Origin: CAYQTO01 sp964420455
Lineage (GTDB): Bacteria; Sumerlaeota; Sumerlaeia; SLMS01
Assembly: GCA_964420455.1 (NCBI GenBank)
Contig: CAYQTO010000070.1
Location: forward strand, 1-17,105
Direction: 5' to 3'
Length of the DNA: 17,105 bases
In this document: positions 13,484 through 17,105 of the stretch, in pieces
How positions within the stretch are numbered: the stretch's first letter is position 1
How the letters are laid out: each line of letters begins with the position of its first letter
The notes under the pieces: model-generated
Told to the model about the DNA's origin: nothing
What the model saw: the letters and a program-made list of their open reading frames with translations, nothing else
Database searches by the model: none
Position numbers and translations under genes: made by a program

Positions 13484-15628
13484 ATGAGCCGTCTCCGCGT
13501 TCCTCTCCTGCTGTTTGGCCTCACGCTGGCGCTTGCCGCGTTTGCGGGGGGGGTCTTGGTGGCGGTATCGTCTCCCCCTTCGTCCCCCCCACGGGGGGCC
13601 AGCGATCCTGCGGCTTCCGCAAACTTTGTTGAAAGCCCGGGGCGCGAGCGGGCCCGGCGCCCGGCACCCGAGTCCCTCCGTCCTGCGCCGGAAGCACGCT
13701 CGTCCGGTTCCCAAAGCGGGGATTCCATCAACACCGGGGCAAAGGGGGATCACATCGATGCCCGGGCTCCCGCCACGGGCGACGAAACGACGACCACCAC
13801 GACTCTTGCCGCGGCCACCTCCCGGGGCGACCAACAGTCGCCAGCCGACACCAACGCGTCGCTCGGCGGGTCCGACGGCGCGATGGCCGCGACTGCCCCC
13901 GCCTTTCCCGCCGCCACAGCGGGGCAGGCGACCGATCCCCTTGCGGCCGACACGACAGCCACGGTGGAAACCCCGCCCGATCCCCCCACCGGCGACGGCG
14001 CGATCACGGGCGCCGTTCTCCGTGGCGAACGGCCCGTCGACGCGGTTCTTTCCCTCAGCCTCGAGGGAACCGCCCACAGTTGGACGACGCGCACGGACGC
14101 CTCGGGGTTCTACTTTTTCGATGGCCTCGCGGAGGGATCCTATCTGCTGCGCCTCGCGAGCCCCGCCGCACCGAACCCCACGCGCGGCGCCACCCTTTCC
14201 GGCGAGGGGCAGGTCCGTACCATCGACTTCCTCCTGCCTCCCGGCCTCCCGGTCCGCGGCGAGGTCGTCGGGGCGTCCGATGGTCAGCCGATCTCCGGCG
14301 CCAATGTCCACCTCCACGACGGATACGGAGCGACCGGCCACGTGGTCAGTGGCGCCGATGGGTACTTCGAGTTGTTCGCTGTGGACCCCGGTTCCTACGA
14401 GGTGCGCGTCTCCGCGGACGGCTATCGCCCCGCCATGGAAAGCTTCGTGGTTGGCGAAGACGGGGTGGCACCCCACCTCGCGATCACCCTCGAGGGAGGG
14501 CTCGCCGTGGAGGGCACCGCTCGCATCCATGACGTGGCAGCCGGTTGGCTCTCCGTGTACGTGGTCCTCACGACGCCGGACGCGATGACCGTCTATCCGG
14601 GGACCAGCTATGTGTATACGCGGGGAGGGGGCCGCTTTTCGATCGGGCTCGATCCGGATACGGCGACCGAGCCATTGTTGATCGCGGCCTGGGCGCCGAA
14701 CCACGCGCCGGTCTTCGTAGGGCCGGTCGCACCGGACGCGATCGCGCCGTCGTACTACCTCCGCGTGCCCGAAGGGGTCGATGCCGCCGGCCGCGTCGTT
14801 GATGCGGACGGCGTGCCCATCGATGGGGCGACGGTTCTGCTGGCGGAGGAGCCGCCGGAGGCCCGGGCGGTCCGCCAGCACGTGGGACTTCCCCTTGTGG
14901 AAACTGTCGCCGACGCCCAAGGGCGTTTTCAACTCCGCGGCCTCCTGCCAGGCCGACCCCATGTGCTCCGCATCGCCGCGGAAGGCTTCATCGCCACCGA
15001 CGTCAATGTGCTTTCAACGGCGCCTGTGGACCTTGGCGACGTGACGTTGGAGGCGACAGACGAGACCGCCCCAGGCCGTCTCTTCGGCACCCTGCTCGAC
15101 GAGCGCGGGAACTTGCTGCGAGGTCATGCCGTCTATGCACGAAGCTCCTCCGGCCAGGACGCGTCCACCCACACCGATTCCACCGGCGGCTTCCGGTTGG
15201 AGGAACTGCCGGAGGAGCCCCACCTCGTTATGACGAATGGGGCGGTGATTCGCGATGGCGTGTATATCACCATGGACCAGACGGTGGCCGGGGTGGTTCC
15301 TGGCGGCCCGGCGGTCTATATCGTTTACGATCTGGGTACGGCGGCGGGCTTCCGGGCCGTGGGCGTCGGCGGCGAGCCGCTCACCACGGTGACGGCGACG
15401 GTCCGTGTCCGCGACGACCGGCCCGGCGGCGCGACGACCGGCCTCGGCTATACGGCAACCCTCCAGGACGCGACCGGGTCCTTCGTCCTCGAGCACCTTC
15501 CGGCGGGGCTGCTGACGCTGGATCTGGAGGCACCCGGCGGCCGCCGGGCCACCGTTGGCCCTGCCCGGGTTCCCGTTGGTGGCCGGCTGGACCTGGGCGA
15601 CCTTCTTCTCTCCGCACCCGGCTCGTGA
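13484..15628 (+). CDS. Signal-anchored protein with repeated carboxypeptidase-regulatory-like (beta-sandwich) domains
   Basis: The 714-residue protein has a basic start and a hydrophobic segment (6-28), either a signal peptide (possible cut after AFA, 19-21) or an uncleaved anchor; there is no lipobox. A low-complexity, Ser/Thr/Ala/Pro-rich region follows (29-170, including a run of Thr at 102-107), suited to a stalk. From 171 on, several units resemble carboxypeptidase regulatory-like/CNA-B-like folds: GAITGAVL...TRTDASGFYFFDGLAEGSYLL (173-222), VRGEVVG...SGADGYFELFAVDPGSYEVRV (257-309), AAGRVVDADGVPIDGATVLL...DAQGRFQLRGLLPG (434-490), GRLFGTLLDERGNLLRGHAV...DSTGGFRLEELPEE (531-579), and a divergent last unit with DATGSFVLEHLPAG (662-675). 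These folds usually sit outside the cytoplasm and bind or present ligands; no enzymatic motif is seen. It lies between polA and coaE, 32 bases after polA, with its TGA overlapping the coaE GTG. No Shine-Dalgarno sequence is visible. Function unknown. Confidence 0.8.
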   Translation: MSRLRVPLLLFGLTLALAAFAGGVLVAVSSPPSSPPRGASDPAASANFVESPGRERARRPAPESLRPAPEARSSGSQSGDSINTGAKGDHIDARAPATGDETTTTTTLAAATSRGDQQSPADTNASLGGSDGAMAATAPAFPAATAGQATDPLAADTTATVETPPDPPTGDGAITGAVLRGERPVDAVLSLSLEGTAHSWTTRTDASGFYFFDGLAEGSYLLRLASPAAPNPTRGATLSGEGQVRTIDFLLPPGLPVRGEVVGASDGQPISGANVHLHDGYGATGHVVSGADGYFELFAVDPGSYEVRVSADGYRPAMESFVVGEDGVAPHLAITLEGGLAVEGTARIHDVAAGWLSVYVVLTTPDAMTVYPGTSYVYTRGGGRFSIGLDPDTATEPLLIAAWAPNHAPVFVGPVAPDAIAPSYYLRVPEGVDAAGRVVDADGVPIDGATVLLAEEPPEARAVRQHVGLPLVETVADAQGRFQLRGLLPGRPHVLRIAAEGFIATDVNVLSTAPVDLGDVTLEATDETAPGRLFGTLLDERGNLLRGHAVYARSSSGQDASTHTDSTGGFRLEELPEEPHLVMTNGAVIRDGVYITMDQTVAGVVPGGPAVYIVYDLGTAAGFRAVGVGGEPLTTVTATVRVRDDRPGGATTGLGYTATLQDATGSFVLEHLPAGLLTLDLEAPGGRRATVGPARVPVGGRLDLGDLLLSAPGS

Positions 15629-16302
15629 CCCCGCCACTCCCTCCGCGCGAATCCTTCGGACCCGGCCTGATTCTCGGCTTGACCGGCTCCCTCGGCAGCG
15701 GGAAATCCTTCGTCGCGTCGCTCCTCGAACAATGCCAAGCAACGGTGATCAGCGCTGATCGGCTGGCCCGCGAAGCAACGGCACCCGGCAGCGACGCTCT
15801 CGCGGAAATCCAACACGTCTTCGGACCCGAAATCGTGACGGCGGACGGCCAACTCGACCGTCCTGAACTCGCCCGTAAGGTCTTCCGCGATCCCGAGGCC
15901 CGTGCGCGCCTCGAATCCATCCTCCACCCGCGCGTCCGTTCGCGCGAATACGAACTCTTGAAAGCCCACGCTTCTTCTCCCCTTCGCGTCCTGGACGTGC
16001 CTCTCCTGTTCGAAAGCGGCCTCGACTGTCTGTGCGACCGGACGGTGACCGTGACCATCGACGAGGACACCCGCCTTGCCCGGCTGCTTCGGGATCGCTC
16101 CATGACCCCTTCCCAAGTCCGGGACCGCCTCGCAGCCCAGATGCCTCAGGCCGAGAAGGCCCGCCGCAGTGATTTTCTCATCGAAAACTCCGGATCCCGC
16201 GCAAAAACCGCAAGTCAGGTCCAAAACCTGCTCCAGAATTTGTTCCCGAAAGGCCTCCCGCAACCCCTTGCGGATCTTCCCCTTCAGGACTTTCCCTCCT
16301 AG
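15625..16302 (+). CDS. coaE: Dephospho-CoA kinase
   Basis: The 225-residue cytoplasmic enzyme phosphorylates the ribose 3'-OH of dephospho-CoA with ATP, the last step of coenzyme A synthesis. The P-loop is GLTGSLGSGKS (18-28), followed by the VISADRLARE substrate-site motif (41-50), an ILHPRVRS segment (99-106), VLDVPLLFESGLD (122-134) and the lid/adenine region QVRDRLAAQMPQAEKARRSDFLIEN (164-188). The start is GTG at 15625, which shares GTGA with the preceding stop, indicating translational coupling. It gives a 13-residue extension before the first beta strand. The last 25 residues are a Pro/Leu-rich tail beyond the usual end. All the expected motifs are present. Confidence 0.96.
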   Translation: MTPPLPPRESFGPGLILGLTGSLGSGKSFVASLLEQCQATVISADRLAREATAPGSDALAEIQHVFGPEIVTADGQLDRPELARKVFRDPEARARLESILHPRVRSREYELLKAHASSPLRVLDVPLLFESGLDCLCDRTVTVTIDEDTRLARLLRDRSMTPSQVRDRLAAQMPQAEKARRSDFLIENSGSRAKTASQVQNLLQNLFPKGLPQPLADLPLQDFPS

Positions 16303-16410
16303 TCTTCCCTCCCTCGCGAGGGCCCGCCCGCGCCACTGCCGGCCGGGCTCACCCCCATTTCCCTCATCCCTCCAAAAACAAGTCCCTTCCACAGTCAGGA
16401 GACCCCTCCC
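16303..16410 (+). other. Leader region between coaE and rho
   Basis: The 108-base gap contains a 12-base perfect palindrome, CCCTCGCGAGGG (16311-16322), then GC-rich sequence, then a long C-rich, G-poor tract (16348-16396) and the ribosome binding site AGGAG (16397-16401), nine bases from the rho ATG. No T-run follows the palindrome, so it is not an intrinsic terminator. No clear promoter is visible. Confidence 0.5.
16348..16396 (+). promoter_or_regulatory. Candidate rut-like (Rho loading) tract in the rho leader
   Basis: Of these 49 bases I count 24 C and only 2 G, with little pairing potential. That is the C-over-G bubble typical of Rho utilisation sites, and it lies immediately before the rho Shine-Dalgarno sequence. 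In E. coli, rho is autoregulated by Rho-dependent attenuation in its own leader, so this position fits the same logic. The assignment is inference from composition. Confidence 0.4.
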
Positions 16411-17105
16411 ATGCGTCGAAAGAAGAACCCCGGGAATACCGCCCAAGCCCAGGCGCCCCAGCACGTCCCCCGCAGCCGGCGCCGCAAGCGGTCCGGAGGC
16501 AACGGCGGCAGTCAGCCCCTGCCCCCCGGCATGGACGAGGGCTACTATCAGGATCTCGAAGGAGACGACGAGGAGGCGGAAGGACCCGCCCCCGCACCCG
16601 AGGAGTTGAGCGAAGAGGACCTGAAGGTCCGCGAGGAACGCCGCAAGAAGCTGGCGGAAGTTGCCGACCTCGCCCAACTCAAGAAGATGTCGATGAACGA
16701 ACTCACCCGGCTGGCCATCGACCTCGGCGTCGACAACGCCGCCGGCATGCGCAAGCAGGACCTGATTTTCCAGATCCTTCGCCAAAATCTCGGCGGCGAC
16801 GGTCTCAAGGCCAACGGTGTCCTCGAGATCCTCCCCGAGGGCGGCTTCGGCTTTCTGCGCTCCGCCACCTACAACTACCTCTGGGGGCCAGACGACATCT
16901 ACGTCTCCCCGTCGCAGATCCGCCGCTTCGGGTTGCGCAAGGGCGACACTGTGGTCGGCGCCATCCGCCCCCCCAAGGACGGCGAGAAGTACTTCGCCCT
17001 CCTCAAGGTCGACAAGATCAACGACGTGGATCCCCAGACGGCGAAGGAGAAGATCCTTTTCGACAACCTGACGCCGCTCTATCCCGAGCGCCGCTTCATT
17101 CTTGA
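16411..17105 (+). CDS. rho: Transcription termination factor Rho, N-terminal part (cut by window end)
   Basis: The first 231 codons of Rho are present and the frame is open at the window end. Rho is a hexameric RNA-dependent ATPase/translocase that ends transcription. Residues about 86-127 are the Rho N-terminal helix bundle (LKKMSMNELTRLAIDLGV, MRKQDLIFQILRQN). Residues about 135-205 are the cold-shock-like RNA-binding domain (GVLEILPEGGFGFLRS, GPDDIYVSPSQIRRFGLRKGD, IRPPKDGEKYFALLKVD), followed by ILFDNLTPLYPERR. Compared with E. coli Rho, about 85 extra residues precede the bundle: first basic (RRKKN, RSRRRKRSGG), then acidic (GDDEEAEG). The ATG at 16411 is supported by AGGAG nine bases upstream. 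The ATPase domain lies outside the window. Confidence 0.96.
   Translation, partial: MRRKKNPGNTAQAQAPQHVPRSRRRKRSGGNGGSQPLPPGMDEGYYQDLEGDDEEAEGPAPAPEELSEEDLKVREERRKKLAEVADLAQLKKMSMNELTRLAIDLGVDNAAGMRKQDLIFQILRQNLGGDGLKANGVLEILPEGGFGFLRSATYNYLWGPDDIYVSPSQIRRFGLRKGDTVVGAIRPPKDGEKYFALLKVDKINDVDPQTAKEKILFDNLTPLYPERRFIL

Noticed and set aside
13415..14962. 515-codon minus-strand open frame opposite the repeat-domain protein
   Set aside because: Arg/Gly/His-rich shadow frame crossing the polA end; no start signal or domain.
16311..16322. CCCTCGCGAGGG palindrome after coaE as a terminator
   Set aside because: It has no loop and no T-run; it is short and in a GC-rich region, so probably chance or a weak pausing element.
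1..17105. CRISPR arrays, tRNA/rRNA genes, transposases, integrases and attachment sites
   Set aside because: None seen: no spaced direct repeats, no cloverleaf-like sequence, no transposase or integrase motifs, no terminal inverted repeats.

Overview
The window is gene-dense, high-GC bacterial DNA with GTG as well as ATG starts, strong G/C preference at third codon positions, and Shine-Dalgarno sequences that are weak or lie far from the start. An outer-membrane secretin together with a PilM/PilN protein implies a diderm (Gram-negative) cell envelope. The mix of a GspL-like PilM-PilN fusion, a giant secretin with TPR-like repeats and a carboxypeptidase-regulatory-like surface protein resembles uncultured PVC-related or Sumerlaeota/Hydrogenedentes-type lineages. 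That placement is an impression; no marker here fixes the phylum. A run of ten Ns at 5363-5372 shows that this is a scaffolded draft assembly.

Layout. (1) 1-3646, envelope polysaccharide region: the possible tail of an unrecognised plus-strand gene, a minus-strand polysaccharide flippase (60-1424), and, divergently, a two-domain glycosyltransferase that joins a GT2 domain to a GT9/heptosyltransferase-like domain (1520-3646). (2) 3647-3895, a 249-bp intergenic stretch with one perfect short hairpin. (3) 3896-10643, a type IV pilus/type II secretion-like module: a PilM-PilN fusion, a small single-pass membrane protein with one TPR-like unit, and a 1372-residue secretin with seven TPR-like units ahead of its ring-building domains. 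It is closed by a textbook intrinsic terminator at 10675-10708. (4) 10740-17105, a housekeeping run: polA, a signal-anchored protein with repeated carboxypeptidase-regulatory-like folds, coaE (overlapping the previous stop by 4 bases) and the first 231 codons of rho, which is cut by the window end.

How the parts fit. In module 3 the fusion protein would supply the cytoplasmic actin-like domain and the inner-membrane/periplasmic PilN part in one chain. The small protein occupies the slot where pilO/pilP or gspM would normally sit, and the secretin forms the outer-membrane channel. The small protein and the secretin carry similar TPR-like units, which suggests, as inference only, that helical repeats help bridge the periplasm. 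No pilin, assembly ATPase, platform protein or prepilin peptidase is in the window, so whether the machine is a pilus, a secretion system or a variant is open.

The observations most worth following are the PilM-PilN fusion with missing PilO/PilP, the repeat-bearing giant secretin and its repeat-bearing partner, the GT2-GT9 fusion, and a C-rich, G-poor tract in front of rho that looks like a rut site for Rho autoregulation.
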